From: Ascaphus truei
Lineage: Eukaryota > Chordata > Amphibia > Anura > Ascaphidae
NCBI GenBank assembly: GCA_036426205.1
Contig: CM071568.1
Coordinates: 221,576,966-221,640,965, forward strand
Length of the DNA: 64,000 bases
Direction of reading: 5' to 3'
Shown here: positions 1 through 10,706 of the stretch, one piece after another
How positions within the stretch are numbered: the first letter of the stretch is position 1
Layout: the number at the start of each line of letters is the position of its first letter
Program-made: the position numbers and the translations under genes
The notes under the pieces: generated by a model
What the model was told of the DNA's origin: nothing
The model's input: only the letters and a program-made list of their open reading frames with translations
The model's database searches: none

Positions 1-1625
1 CCCCCCTGACAGATTCCCCAGGGTTCCCAGAGGAGGGGCTGTGGGTAGATAGGCAGCCAGAGAGGAGAGTCAACGGTATAGCAGAGAAGCTACAGGTGGG
101 CACAGAGCCAGGGCAGGTAGGGTCCCTACAGGATAGTGACATAGCTCTTTCCCAGACATGGTTGACAGGAAAGCGATGTTCTGTGCTGGATAGCTGGTCT
201 CTTGCTGGTGCAGGACATGCCAGTCTCTGGGCAGTGTGCAGCCTGGTCTGCAAAGGGGCCCTTCACCATGGACTTGGTTCACCAGGCACTGGGTGGGGGG
301 CAGAGGGAGGCAAAGGAGAATGCCCGGCGGCCACGGTGGAGCCCTGCTCAGCAGTATCTGGACTTTACTATCCACTGTGGCCAAGACAATGTACTGGACA
401 ATGCCGGAGGACAATTTTGCCAGGCCAATCCCTCAGGACTTATTGAGTGCTTCAAGGATGCCAGTGGTGTCCCAGTGCCAGGGAAGGCAGCTGGGGCACC
501 AGGCACCCCTGGAGCAGGGGAGGTGTCAAGAGAGGGGATTTGGCCCGGGATTAAAGGGGTTTCACCCCATTTGGCCACCCTCTACTCTCACCTGGGAAGC
601 AAGGGGTTAACTGGACTGGGGTCCAGTAATGTGGTTTTGCCTTGCTTCAGCCATCCAACTGTTTATTCCCCTGTATAAATGTATTGTTTCTGGGCCAGTG
701 TCTGCACCACACACACACTGGGGCTTAAGGGGTTAATGAGCTGCAGTTCAGGAAAATACATTAGGATGCGTGGTGTCTTGTCAGAAATACCTGGGCTTCA
801 AATGGCTTGATTGAAGTTGGGTGTGAAAAGTACAGAGGGGATTTAGTGTATGTTAACACATCTGGCTGGTAGAGATAGCTAGGACCCAGGCTGGGGCATT
901 GGGTGTGAAATATAGCACCGGTGACAAATGTTCACTACACAAGGGTCCCTGCTTCAAAGGATTTCTTGATGGGGGCCAGGGGTGTGGTTACGCAAGGAGA
1001 TATCAGAATGAGTGACCTTATTAAATATAAGAATATTATGAGATGTCCTCGGCTGAACGTGCTAAAAGCTACATATGTGTATTCGTGGGACTGATTCGCA
1101 CTTAAGGATTATAGACACCTGATGTCTGGCAGGTACTAAGAGACAGATATTAATATCTCTCTTAATTTTAGTATTACACGGTAATATTTAGTCTCAATGG
1201 GAGCGTCATGCGTGCCGGAATGTATTAATATGGCTCGCGTGCCGTAAGTAAGACTGAACTGAAGTTATGAAGTTATTTAGATAGGAAAAGCAGTTTTTAA
1301 ACGTCCTTGGGTGGGAGGAGTTTTACTCTGAGGAAAATTGTCAACCTCACCACTGATTTATGAGAGGGGCTGGGTTTAGGTTGTGTTCAATGGGAAATAA
1401 TTGTATAAGAACCAGGCTCAGCCTATGGCTATTGTCTTTTCGTGTCTTGATGATTATGAAGATTGCTGTATGAACTGCCAGTCCAGATATGACTGTTTCA
1501 TCATTCCATCTTAAGTGAGTGTCCATATTTTGTCTGTTATTTGTATATCTCGTGTGTTCACCTTTTTCAAGGAATAAATTATATTTTATCATATCTATGT
1601 CTCGTCCAGTTCAACCCAGTTATAT
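1..1625. other. Unassigned repeat-like leading region
   Basis: No gene that I recognise. A 158-codon open frame at 202-678 (+) is low complexity at its C-terminus and resembles nothing I know, so I do not call it. A CA-type run and a (G/A)GGGGTTAA motif near 705-735 look like interspersed-repeat sequence. The 1,330-1,625 part has an AATAAA-type polyadenylation signal near 1,573 and could be the end of a degraded LTR, but no partner LTR or TG..CA boundary is visible. Confidence 0.3.
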
Positions 1626-1682
1626 TTGGTGTGTATTATTCATAGCCTGCCACAAAACTCCCTTCACAACATTATAATAAAA

Positions 1683-1972
1683 ATGCACAGTTACACTACA
1701 AAAGAAAAAATTATCACGGCCTGCCGCGACCTGGACGAAATAAACTTCCAAAATGAAACCCTTCAGGTTTATAATGACCTCTCGAAGGTAACAATGGGCT
1801 GCAGATGTGAGCTCAAGCCACTGACCAGCCTGCTCAGTGAGAAGGGGATCAAGTATCGATGGGGTTTCCCTTTCAGACTCACGGTCAACAAAAATGGAAA
1901 ATATCTGTCTTTGAAATACCCCGGGGACATGGCTCCCTTCGCCCGGGCGCTGGGCTTAACGCCGCCACAATC
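1683..1972 (+). pseudogene. L1 LINE ORF1p C-terminal fragment
   Basis: Remnant of an L1-clade ORF1 RNA-binding protein (a nucleic-acid chaperone that coats the LINE transcript). The readable part is the end of the RRM and the C-terminal domain: a start-of-helix stretch TKEKIITACRDLDEI, then KYRWGFPFRLTVNKNGK followed by a KYPGDMAPFARALGL-type tail. The same block appears in the ORF1 copies at 30.7-31.7 kb (RYRWAFPFALVVIRNG) and 60.5-60.8 kb (RYRWVFPFGLLVIKDG). The N-terminal coiled coil is absent upstream, so the copy is 5'-truncated or interrupted near 1,680. It probably belongs to the same L1 as the ORF2 at 12.06-16.4 kb, from which it is now separated by the inverted 8.1-kb block. Confidence 0.65.
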
Positions 1973-2557
1973 ATGGTCACCGACCCACCCGACCTCGGAA
2001 GGAACCGCAGGAGACCCACCTCGAACCTCCAAATGAATTGCGGACCACCACTCTAAAGATAAATAATGGCCGCTGCGGTAACCACCCAAGCTTCATACAT
2101 CGATCTGCAAAAAGGAAAATGCCACCACTTACCTTAAAGGACCCTCATCGGGTTTGAACTCCGCCGGAGGACTAGCTGCCTACCTCCCCTTGATGCCAAA
2201 GCAGGATATCTCCCCCGCATGAAGCCACACGTCACCTGTTCCCGCGATGGTTCCTGAGAAGTCCCGCTCATCAACGGAGAAACCGAGCCGACCGCGAGGT
2301 TCAACACCATCGGAGGGGCCGCCCTGGGCCTCAGGATCGCTGATCTTCTCACTCTCAGGGTTGGAGGGGGGGCCTGACTCCGTCCTTACGTCCCTCCGTC
2401 CCTGCGTTCTTCCGTCCCGCCGCAACTCTGTATCTCCATCCCTCCTTCCTCCGATTGTTCCAGCTTCCCGGTATGATGTCCCTTCCGATGGAGGGGGGGG
2501 AGAGAGCGGAGACTCCTAGTTTAACCCCAGTGACCCGCATATATGTTAACGGGTCAT
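1973..2557 (+). mobile_element. L1 inter-ORF segment ending in 47-bp repeat J
   Basis: GC-rich, non-coding DNA following the ORF1 remnant. The two other ORF1 copies in the window are likewise followed by long GC-rich spacer, so this is read as L1 inter-ORF sequence. Its last 47 bases (2,511-2,557, beginning gactcctagtttaacccc) recur identically at 10,660-10,706. The inverted-repeat arm starts immediately after, at about 2,558. Confidence 0.5.
2511..2557 (+). repeat. 47-bp direct repeat J, outer copy
   Basis: Identical by eye to 10,660-10,706, in the same orientation. It abuts the outer end of the left palindrome arm. It contains a 7-bp stem (tgacccg / cgggtca) with a 12-nt AT-rich loop holding catatatg and gttaac. 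Confidence 0.9.
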
Positions 2558-2745
2558 GTGAGCATAGAACAAAAGAAAAAGAACTCGAGAGTTACCCGTT
2601 GGTTTGTGTCGTTGCAACCTTCAACTTCACGGTCCAAACATCGGCCAGGCATACTGCACGGTAATGCTGATGCACTTCTCTAGGGTGCACAGTCTCGGTG
2701 CACGGGCCGCTCACACCGGTAACGTTACGCTGGGAAAGGGGGATA
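2558..2745 (+). pseudogene. Copy of Gypsy RNase H tail and polypurine tract
   Basis: Inverted-arm copy of the 3' end of the Gmr1-like pol gene whose main copy is at 17,578-17,764 (minus). It ends in a purine run just before the LTR copy. It starts abruptly at the arm boundary next to repeat J, so no upstream RT is present here. Confidence 0.6.
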
Positions 2746-3257
2746 TGTGACAGGGTCATTGACTCAGTATTGTTAGTAGGGATGGCAGTAGTGCATGCTT
2801 TCCAGTAGATGGAGGGGTTAACACCAGCTTGTTAAGCAGTCCACAGGTGATTCAAATAGCTAGTTCACCTGCTTTAAAACAGAGAAGAATGCCTCTGGGG
2901 CAAGCAGTCTCTCTCTCTGAGGTGCAGAGAGGAAGACAGAGGAGTGTTGACAGACCGGACACAAGCTGCTCAGATTGATCCGTGCACAAGGGGGGAGAAT
3001 AAAGCTCCCAGGTAAGGAGCCAACGCTATGCTGAACCTTGTTGGGCTGGACTAGGTTAGCTATCCAGCCGTAGGTAGTTAGCCTGCACTTTTGTTAGTCA
3101 GTGCCCGACCGGGGTTAGTGCTTTGTTTAAATTTCAATTTTAAAGGGACAGTGTGTACCATTGTTTGTAGTTACCCTTTTTGGACAAATAAATCCACCAG
3201 CACTATTTCACCAGAAAGTCGTGTTGTTCCTCACTATACCACGACATCCTGACCACA
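2746..3257 (+). mobile_element. Gmr1-like Gypsy LTR, left-arm copy
   Basis: Starts TGTGACAGGG after a polypurine tract (gggaaaggggga) and ends ...CCACA, matching the LTR at 17,066-17,577 (minus). It includes a TATA-like tttaaaac (about 2,873) and an aataaag signal near 2,999, with a further aataaatcc near 3,187. Several single-base indels separate it from its partner. Confidence 0.75.
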
Positions 3258-3324
3258 GTACATTCAGAATCAACCCCTGCCTACATACTTAAATGAAAGT
3301 TGGACTTTGTGCTTTCACGATCCC

Positions 3325-3600
3325 CCACTTTCTAGGACCAGTCATCCACAGTCTGATATTTACAATGAGGGTTCAACGGATATCTAAATTGTAAGCAGGA
3401 TGTGAGAGCTTTGGGATCGCTTCTCATCATCCAAGGCTCCCACCACCACCTCAAATTTGCCAATTTATCATTTAGAATGGGTGTTAGTTTTCTATCAAAG
3501 AGGGTTCCTTCACAGTCTTTTTTCACTTTAAATAGTTGGGCATTTTGTCACCAAGAGGCTGCTATACAACATCTGGTGCTGTTAGGATATGTTTAATAGC
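3325..3600 (-). pseudogene. Old L1 ORF2 C-terminal relic, left-arm copy
   Basis: Minus-strand translation contains LNDKLANLRWWWEPWMM followed by an NPHCKYQTVDDW-type tail. It corresponds to the end of L1 ORF2 (compare MPQFWNTWDPWLER at 26.7 kb). It is the inverted copy of the relic at 16,735-16,985. Confidence 0.5.
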
Positions 3601-3634
3601 TTAAGTGGTTTTATTTTGGTTCAAAAAATTTTTT

Positions 3635-3925
3635 AGGCATTTGTACAATTACACATGTATACATACATATCTTGCCTAATACAGGGTTTTTTTTTTAAAA
3701 CATTGAAAAGCCTCAACATGCCTCCGATCCCTTCTAGTGGGATCGAGCAGGGCAGGTGGAGAGATAGAGAAAAAGAAAAGAGAGGGGAAGGGAGAGCAGA
3801 GAGCAGACGGGGGGGGGGGGGCTCTCAGCCTCTCCTCTGTCCGTCGGAGACCCGAACTTGCTACCTAGAATCGGGGTTTGCTCCTTTTTTTAAATTATTA
3901 TTATTATATGGGCGTTTCTATGTTA
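3635..3925 (-). mobile_element. L1 3' UTR, left-arm copy
   Basis: Reverse-strand copy of the L1 3' end at 16,397-16,700: CT-rich tract, a poly-A-like run (tttttttttaaaacattg on +) and the terminal AATAAAATTTTTTGAACC region. It carries no coding sequence. Confidence 0.6.
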
Positions 3926-3929
3926 TGTT

Positions 3930-6900
3930 GGTTGAGTCAGCCATGGTTCCCCAACTTTATAAAAGGACGTTGTCGTTCTTTTCAGGAAGGCTGAGAGTTT
4001 TTCCATCAACATTACCTTATGGATTTTCTTTACTGTTTGCTTGGGGGCGTGAAACCTTTTTCCACGAGGCGGCCACCACACATCTAGCCGCTTTAGGGAT
4101 GAAGGGAGATTAATTTCTTTTGGGCGGTCAATGTCTATATTGGCCTGGCCAACAAGTAGGTCAGCGGATCAATGGGTATTGGAGGTCTGCGACCTCTTGT
4201 AGTATGGATTGGTATGGGTTAGCAATACTTCTGTATTTCTGGCATGACCACCAGATGTGGCCATGTCACCCTTTTGTCCACAGCTCTCCACCATAGATCG
4301 GAGCAGAGGGTAGATTGTCTTAATCTGACTGGGTTAAGATACCAGTGAAACAGTATTTTATAGATGTTTCCCTTAATTGTGGTACATATGGAAGTTCCTG
4401 AGGCAGCTTCCCATATACTTTCCCAGTCCTCCTGTCCATAATATATCAATTCAGCTGCCCATTTGAGCATATAGTCATGGGTGGGGGCGTCTGTCGCCTT
4501 CTCCAATTCTGCGTTAAATTGCGTTATTAGATCTTTTTGATGAGCTGTGTTTCTGCACAGCCTTTCAAAACTAGTGAGAGGGAGGAATTCCAATGTTGGG
4601 GATAGTGTTTGAATAAAGTGCCGAATCGGGAGATATTTGAACACATTTAGTTCTGCCATTTCATATTTGTTTTGTAATCTTTGGTAGCCAAGGGGAACTG
4701 CCCTAAAACTCAGCAGCGTCAGCGATGTGCTATGATATTTTTTGCTTTAAATTGTTCAAATGTATGGGTTCACAACAGGAGGGAATTAGGATTTTCGAAA
4801 ATTGGAAAGTTGGGAGTTAGTGGTTGTGAGTTGGTATTGAAATTTGGCATTCATCCAAATCTCCCACGTATGCCTCATCGGTCCTAGTTTAAATTTACTA
4901 GTTTTTGTGTCTCCCTTGTTAGGGATCAAATGCATGCTGGTAGAGAAGGGTGCCGGCGTATTGTGATTCTATATCTAACCAGCAATATTGGTCTGGATCG
5001 GCATTCCATACTACTGACTGTTAGCTGGTGGCGTGATAGTATCTAATAAGTCTGGGAACCCAGGCCCCTCTACCCTTGACGCAAGTAAAACTGACCTGGC
5101 GGTCCTGGGGTTTTTGACCCTGCAAATAAAATGAAATATTTGTTCTGAATATTTTTCATTCTGAGCCAAGGATGTGGAACGGGAGGGTCTGGAAGTAATA
5201 TAACAACTCTGGGGAGTTGGTCATTTTTACCGAGACCATTCTCCCGATCCATGATACAGTATTGGTATCTTTCCCATTTATCTAGGTCATTTTGATTTTC
5301 GAAATAGGGCCGGGTAGTTGTGTTGGTACAGGGACTGGTAGCTCTTTGATACGTTTATCCCAAGTATTGATATATGAGGAGCTCCATCGATAGTTAAGTT
5401 TTGCTTAAGTAGTTTACCTTGGCTCTGGTTAGGTTTAAGTTTAGTGCTTCAGATTTATCACTATTGATTTTGTACCCTGATATTTTACCGAAGTCTGTAA
5501 GTTCTTTTGGAGATTAGGGAGGGATGTTTGAGGTTTGGGAGGTGTTAGTATAATATCGTCAGCGAACAGGGATTTTGTATTGTTAGGTCCAATTCTATTC
5601 CCTGGATGTCACATGGTCTCGAATTTTGGACGCAGGGGTTCTATGGTCAGTGCGAAGAGAAGAGGGGATAGGGGGCATCCTTGTCTGTGCCATTTTAATT
5701 TTAATATCTGCGACTGCCCCCCTGGGAGTTTCACCATTGCCGAGGGGGTCTTGGTAAAGTCGACAGACACCTCTAGATATGTGTCTTTGAAGCCAAATTG
5801 TAGGGGTGTTGTCTAGAAATAACCAGTCAATTCTATCGAACGCCTTCTCTGCTATCAGGCTTAGCAGCATTGCTTTGGTCCTGTCAGGTGCAAATGGTTT
5901 ACTATATTGATTATCTTACGGGTGTTGTCTGAGGCTTGCCTTGGCTGCCGACAAAACCAAACTGGTCTGTTATTTATAAGTTGGTAGGATAGGATTTGAA
6001 CCTATTCGCTAAAATTTACTATATAGCTTGAGGTCGTTGTTCAGGAGGGAGATTGGGCGATAGCTTCCACATTGGCATCGGGTCTCTTGCATTTTATGTA
6101 TAATAGCTAGGTTGGCGAGGAACATTAGGTAGGGATTGGGTTCCCTTCCATAAAAAGTTGAACATTTTTAGAATGTGTGGAAGGAAAGTAGGTAGAAATC
6201 TCTTATAATAAACATTGGTGAACCATCAGGGCCAGGGGATTTAGATAATTCAGCACTTTACCGCCTCCTACAGTGTCCTCTTTTGATATCTCAGCATAAG
6301 CACTACATTTTCCTCCTTGTTAGTGTGGGAGGTGGCAGTTGTCCAAGTATCTTTTATAGATCTGATTGTGTTGGTTCGAGGGTGACTGTTTTGTTCTCAA
6401 ATGATATAATTCGGTATAGAATTTAGTAAATTCTGCTGCTATTTTTTTGTCGCTATATGTATTTCACCAGACCATTTTTGATTGCCGTAATTGAGATTCT
6501 TTTTTCTGCACTCCCTCAGTCTGCTCGCCAAGAGTCTGTCGGCCTTGTTACCCTGATCATGGTATTGTGATTGGTCCCTTGGAAGCCTTTCTACGTCTTC
6601 TAGCTGGGCTTGCTTGAGTTTAGTCTAGCTGTGGTTAAAGTTTTATAGATTTCTTTTGATGGGTTGGTTTTATGAGATGTGCTCTAGTGTGATAAGGTTG
6701 TCTGTGAGTTCTTTGATCAGTTTTGTTAACCTTTTCCTATGGGACGCAATAGAGATGAATTACCTCTGATTGCTGGCCTTAGGGCCTCCCAAAGGGTCGT
6801 GGGAAGTGAACAAATAGAAAAAATAAATAAGAGCGCACTGAAATATATACTTAATACAAAGTGTTAATTGTGATGTCAATTTAAATTAAAAAAAAAACAC

Positions 6901-8180
6901 CCCACCATGTGGAAAAGGTAAATAAATATATACCAATGTAGATGAGCGTCTGCTGCTGTGTAAAGGGTAAGCCCAACCCTAGAATCTAGTAACAAAAAAA
7001 CAAACAAAGCGCATAACACTCATCGTGGAAAAAATTAATAAATATGTTTATATAAAAAGGTTTCAAGTTATGGTACTACATCAAGGTAGATTAATCAAGA
7101 ATAGAGACCACAGAGTGGCAGTTACCAGCGTCTGCAACCAGGAACCACCAGAGCTTCACTCTCCTTCCACTACAGGTAGGTGAAATGCCAGATAATTGAT
7201 GACTTGCCACAGTCTCAATGTCCTGTAAATAGCGTCAATACGCTTAGTGGATCAGTGGGGAGTGGTTGTCCTTTGTCGCAAGTAGTACACAGGTTCCTCT
7301 GCAGACCTCACTGTGTTTCCCGATCAGTCAGGCAGCGTGACGGCGGTGGTCCCGCGGGCCTTCGTGACGTCAGAGCGCCCGCTCTGCTTTGAGTAACAGC
7401 GTCTGCCAGTAATGATTCAGACCTCACTTGGCAACCACAGGATTAATCTCCAGGAATAGGAAGAGGGTTAGGGTGATAGGGGCTGGTCCTGACCAGGTAA
7501 TTGGGCCAATATCTGATTTAAGGGGGCCTCCAGAATATTCTTGGTACCAGAAAGTAGTATTATGCGAGAATAGGTTGGTGAGGCTGAGTAAAAGGTGTAG
7601 TCCCGCTGACCTGGTGTTGGGATCTCCAGATATCCACAATGAGAATCATTGATTATTCCCCTAAACCTTTTCCAGTTTGTTGGGAGTGGGCTGTGTGGGG
7701 GAGGCCCATTCGGATGATTGTCCCGGCGGGATTTAGGACCATATTAGGTCTCCGCCAATCAAAACCGACGACAGATATCCAGGGTCAACACCCTCGAGAA
7801 CTGTTTTTAGAAATTCTGTTTGGTTCTCGTTGGGGGCGTATATATTGATCAGTGCAATCGCCGAGCCTGCTAGGGAGCCATATACACAATAAAAATCTAC
7901 CCTCTGATCCGCTGTTGTTTTGACATGATTGAATGGTGTTCCTGTCGGATTAGAATAGCTAATCCCCTTCTTACTACTGAATGATGCGAAAAAGCTCATT
8001 GGGAACACTTTTTAAAATAAATTTGGGGGGTCTTGGGATTGTTAAAGTGGGTCTCCTGTAGGAATACGATATCACCTCCTGATCTTTTCATATCTTGGAG
8101 GGCCAATCTCCCTTTCCTGTTATTTGGAGGACTTTTACATTGAGAGAGGTTTATCTTAATGTGGCTGGGTTAGCCATTAG
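3930..8180 (-). pseudogene. L1 ORF2 copy (endonuclease-RT), left arm, heavily frameshifted
   Basis: Inverted copy of the ORF2 at 12,061-16,396. Recognisable minus-strand pieces are the C-terminal region (4,659-4,219), a fragment containing AEKAFDRIDWLFLDNT from the RT (about 5,870-5,800), and endonuclease pieces around 8,008-7,430 (YAPNENQTEF, LIGGDL, GPITWS). Frames break about every 20-60 codons, far more often than in the right arm, where most breaks are single. The excess is nearly all one-base gaps, as in errors of sequencing rather than mutation. It also contains the same 0.6-kb insert (6,795-7,430), so the insert predates the duplication or the two arms are one molecule read twice. Confidence 0.8.
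6795..7430 (-). mobile_element. 0.6-kb insert in ORF2, left-arm copy
   Basis: Reverse copy of the unclassified insert at 12,826-13,452. It shares the tttaaattaaaaaa tract, the gcgcataacact block and the catttcacctac block. No open frame of note. Confidence 0.7.
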
Positions 8181-9300
8181 GTCTCTTTATTATTAAAACC
8201 ATAGGACCTCTCCTTCCCACTGGGGGAGTCTGTGATTCAGTAGCTCAGGGCCTAGTTTATGCCCTAGCAAACATATAGGATGGACACACTTTTTGTTCAG
8301 GTTCAGGTTGTGGGCCGAGGAGGGGGGGAGGGGAGGGGAGTAGAGGAGGATAGAGTAAAGATCTGCTGGGACAGGGTCAGCAGATGGAGAATAGTAGAAA
8401 TGAGGTCTACCATAGACCCTTAACAAGTTGTTGCCAGTCCTGTGGGCGACCGGCATTGGGCTAAAAGGCCCTTCAGGGGTGGTTCGGCGTCAACGGGCGG
8501 TGGGTGTCAGAGGGGTCCAGACCCTCTAATAAATTACTTAACACTTCTTCCCCTATCACATATATACCATGCAGTTTCTTTAATGCTATCTCTAAGAAGG
8601 GGGAGGGGGGAGAGGGGGGTTGGGGAGGGGGGGAGGGGAGGGGTTGGAGAGGGAGGGGGAGGCCCGGAAACCTATTCTACTGCGAGATCTACAGTGGGAT
8701 TGTAGTGTATGGATCATTATCACCGGTTATAGCAAATTTGCAGCAAAAAAACTGAAATAAGGCCTTTACCCCGCTTTAAGTACACTCACTTTAAGTACAC
8801 TCGCGAGTAAGTACATATCGTCCAATAGGCAAACGGCAGCTCACGCAGGCGCCTGTCATCACGTCCTGAACAGCAATACCGGCTCCCTACCTGTACTGAA
8901 GCTGTGCGCAAGCGGGGGAGGAGACTATAGAGCCTGTTACAAATGCGTTATTTACATCGTTATGCACGTATATAACGATTGCTAGACAGTACATGCATCG
9001 ATAAGTGGGAAAAAGGTAGTGCTTCACTTTAAGTACATTTTCGCTTTACATACATGCTCCGGTCCCATGCGTACGTAATGTGGGATATGCCTGTATAGCA
9101 ACCTGGTAAACTGGAATGATCATACTTATTCCATGGGTTTAAACCTAAAACTTGTAGTGACTAGGGCAGCACTCTGGAGCGGGAAACTGTACGTTACACT
9201 AGTCTAACTACACTGTTTGAGAAGTCCCTTTGAGGAGATGAGGGGGATGGGGGGGGGGGGGGGGTAACCGGGCACCATAGCATAGCATTTGTACAGGGAG
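8181..9300 (-). mobile_element. L1 region upstream of ORF2, left-arm copy
   Basis: Copy of 10,900-12,060. Includes purine-rich runs (8,580-8,670) and a stretch with repeated cactttaagtaca motifs (8,780-8,820). It has a single copy of a roughly 48-bp segment (gagaagtccctttgaggagatg...) that is tandemly duplicated in the right arm. Confidence 0.6.
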
Positions 9301-10480
9301 ATTGGTGTGCTGTGTCTTGCAGTACAGTGTTGGAGGGGAGGCAGGGGTCAGATTCACATGGCAAACCTATTGAATCTAGCGAGAATGACACTTTTAAACA
9401 CTTTGTCAATGTTGAGTGCCTCTTTGTCTATATGACAGGCATATAATAGTATTGGGACATCCTTGATGGTGGGGGGAGGGGGAAGTTGAGGAGGGGGGGG
9501 AGAAGGGAAGGGGGGAGAAGGGAGGGGGGGGAGAAGAGGGGGGGAGGAAGGGAGAGAGGAAGGGGGGGAGAAGGAAGGGGGGGGAGAAGAAGGGAGGGGG
9601 GGAGAAGGGAGGGGGGAATCAGATTCATGTTTCAAACCCTTGACTGTACATTTGGAGATCAGGCTAGCTAGGTGGGCTTAAACAATTTGTCAACTCTTGA
9701 GTTTGCCTTCAGCCTAGACTATAAACAAGTAATTTCGTGAACAACCTTGATGGTGGAGGGGGAAGGAGATGAGAGAGGGGGGAGGGAGGGAGGAGAGAGG
9801 GGAAGGGAAGGTGGGAGAGAGGGGGGAGGAAGGGGGGAGAGAGGAGGAGGGAGGGGGGAAAGGGAGAGTCCGATTCACATTTCCAACCCTTGCATATATA
9901 TTTGGCAGGATAAACAAGTTTGAAGCATTTGTCAACTGTTGAGTACTTTTTCAGCTGACATAACGGGCGGATGGTATTATGGGCAACCTTGATAATGGGG
10001 GTGGGGAGGAGGAGAGAGAGGGGGGAGGGAGGGGGGAGGGAGGGGGGAGGGGGCGAGGGAGGAGGGGGGGAGGCGAGGACGGGAGGAGGGGGGGAGGAAG
10101 GGGGGGGAGGGAGGAAGGAGGGGAGGATGGGGAGGGAGGGGAGGATGGGGAAGGGGGGGAGGATGGGGAGGGGGGATGATGAGGGGGGGATGGGGAGGGG
10201 GGGATGGGTAGGTAGGGGGGGGTGGGGGGAGAGATGGGAGGGGGGGGGTGAGGAGGGGGGGGTCAAAGTCACATTTCAAGCCTTGGGGTATACATTTGGT
10301 GTACATTCTAGCATTATTGACGGGTGTTAAACATTTTGATAACCAGTGCGTGTGCCTTCAGCAGTAATGTATTCTGATTGTGGGGGTTAAGATGGGAAAG
10401 GGGGGGGGGGGTGTGGAAGGGGGGGTGCGTGGAAGGGGGGTGTGCGTGTGGAAGGGTGGGGGGGGGGAATGGGCTGGCAA
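9301..10480. repeat. Composite G-rich tandem array, four diverged units
   Basis: Four units of roughly 240-390 bp. Each has a unique-looking core (...cacatttcaaaccc..., then ...ttgtcaactgttgagt..., then ...caaccttgatggtgg...) followed by 100-250 bp of GGGGGAG-type simple repeat. Core anchors fall near 9,462, 9,746, 9,985 and about 10,371. The array is absent from the right arm, where about 10,889 joins directly to the equivalent of 9,300. The long all-purine G-run strand could form G-quadruplexes. The proline- and glycine-rich open frames over it are composition artefacts. Confidence 0.8.
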
Positions 10481-10659
10481 ATGATACATGGCAACTTAAC
10501 ACTATATATACATTCTTGAACGTGAACTATAAATTATAACTTAAATCACTCAGACCAACAAAAATATTTTGGATGCACTGTGTAGCGGCCAGTCAGGTCC
10601 AAGGCTCCGATCATCTCTGATCATAGAAGTCGGAGGGCCCCGCTGGTTCGGGTCCAATG

Positions 10660-10706
10660 GACTCCTAGTTTAACCCCAGTGACCCGCATATATGTTAACG
10701 GGTCAT
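10660..10706 (+). repeat. 47-bp direct repeat J, central copy (palindrome spacer)
   Basis: Forms the spacer between the arms. Left-arm sequence ending ggttcgggtccaatg and right-arm sequence beginning cattggaccccgaacc are reverse complements either side of it. It is identical to 2,511-2,557 in the same orientation. Confidence 0.9.

Larger units (their letters stand above)
2558..10659 (-). repeat. Left arm of giant inverted repeat (about 8.1 kb)
   Basis: Read on the minus strand, this arm reproduces 10,704-17,764 in order: L1 inter-ORF DNA, ORF2 with its 0.6-kb insert, L1 3' end, older L1 relic, Gypsy LTR and the last codons of Gypsy RNase H. In the stretches I aligned by eye (4,660-5,290 against 15,020-15,660, and both ends) the arms differ mainly by single-base insertions and deletions, often in homopolymers, with few substitutions. 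That pattern looks more like uncorrected long-read error than evolutionary decay. The arm is about 1 kb longer than its partner because it carries a G-rich array (about 9,301-10,480) missing from the right arm. Confidence 0.9.

Noticed and set aside
202..678. 158-codon open frame at the window start
   Set aside because: No recognisable motif, biased C-terminus and overlapping open frames in several phases; likely chance.
2511..2557. Repeat J as a sequencing hairpin adapter
   Set aside because: Its arrangement (before and between strand copies) would fit a missed adapter, but it does not match the adapter sequences I know and its ends are not complementary. It also continues naturally from the L1 spacer. 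Left open as a possibility in the palindrome finding.
9194..10502. Proline- or glycine-rich long open frames on both strands
   Set aside because: They follow from the G-rich simple repeat, which lacks stop codons in most frames.
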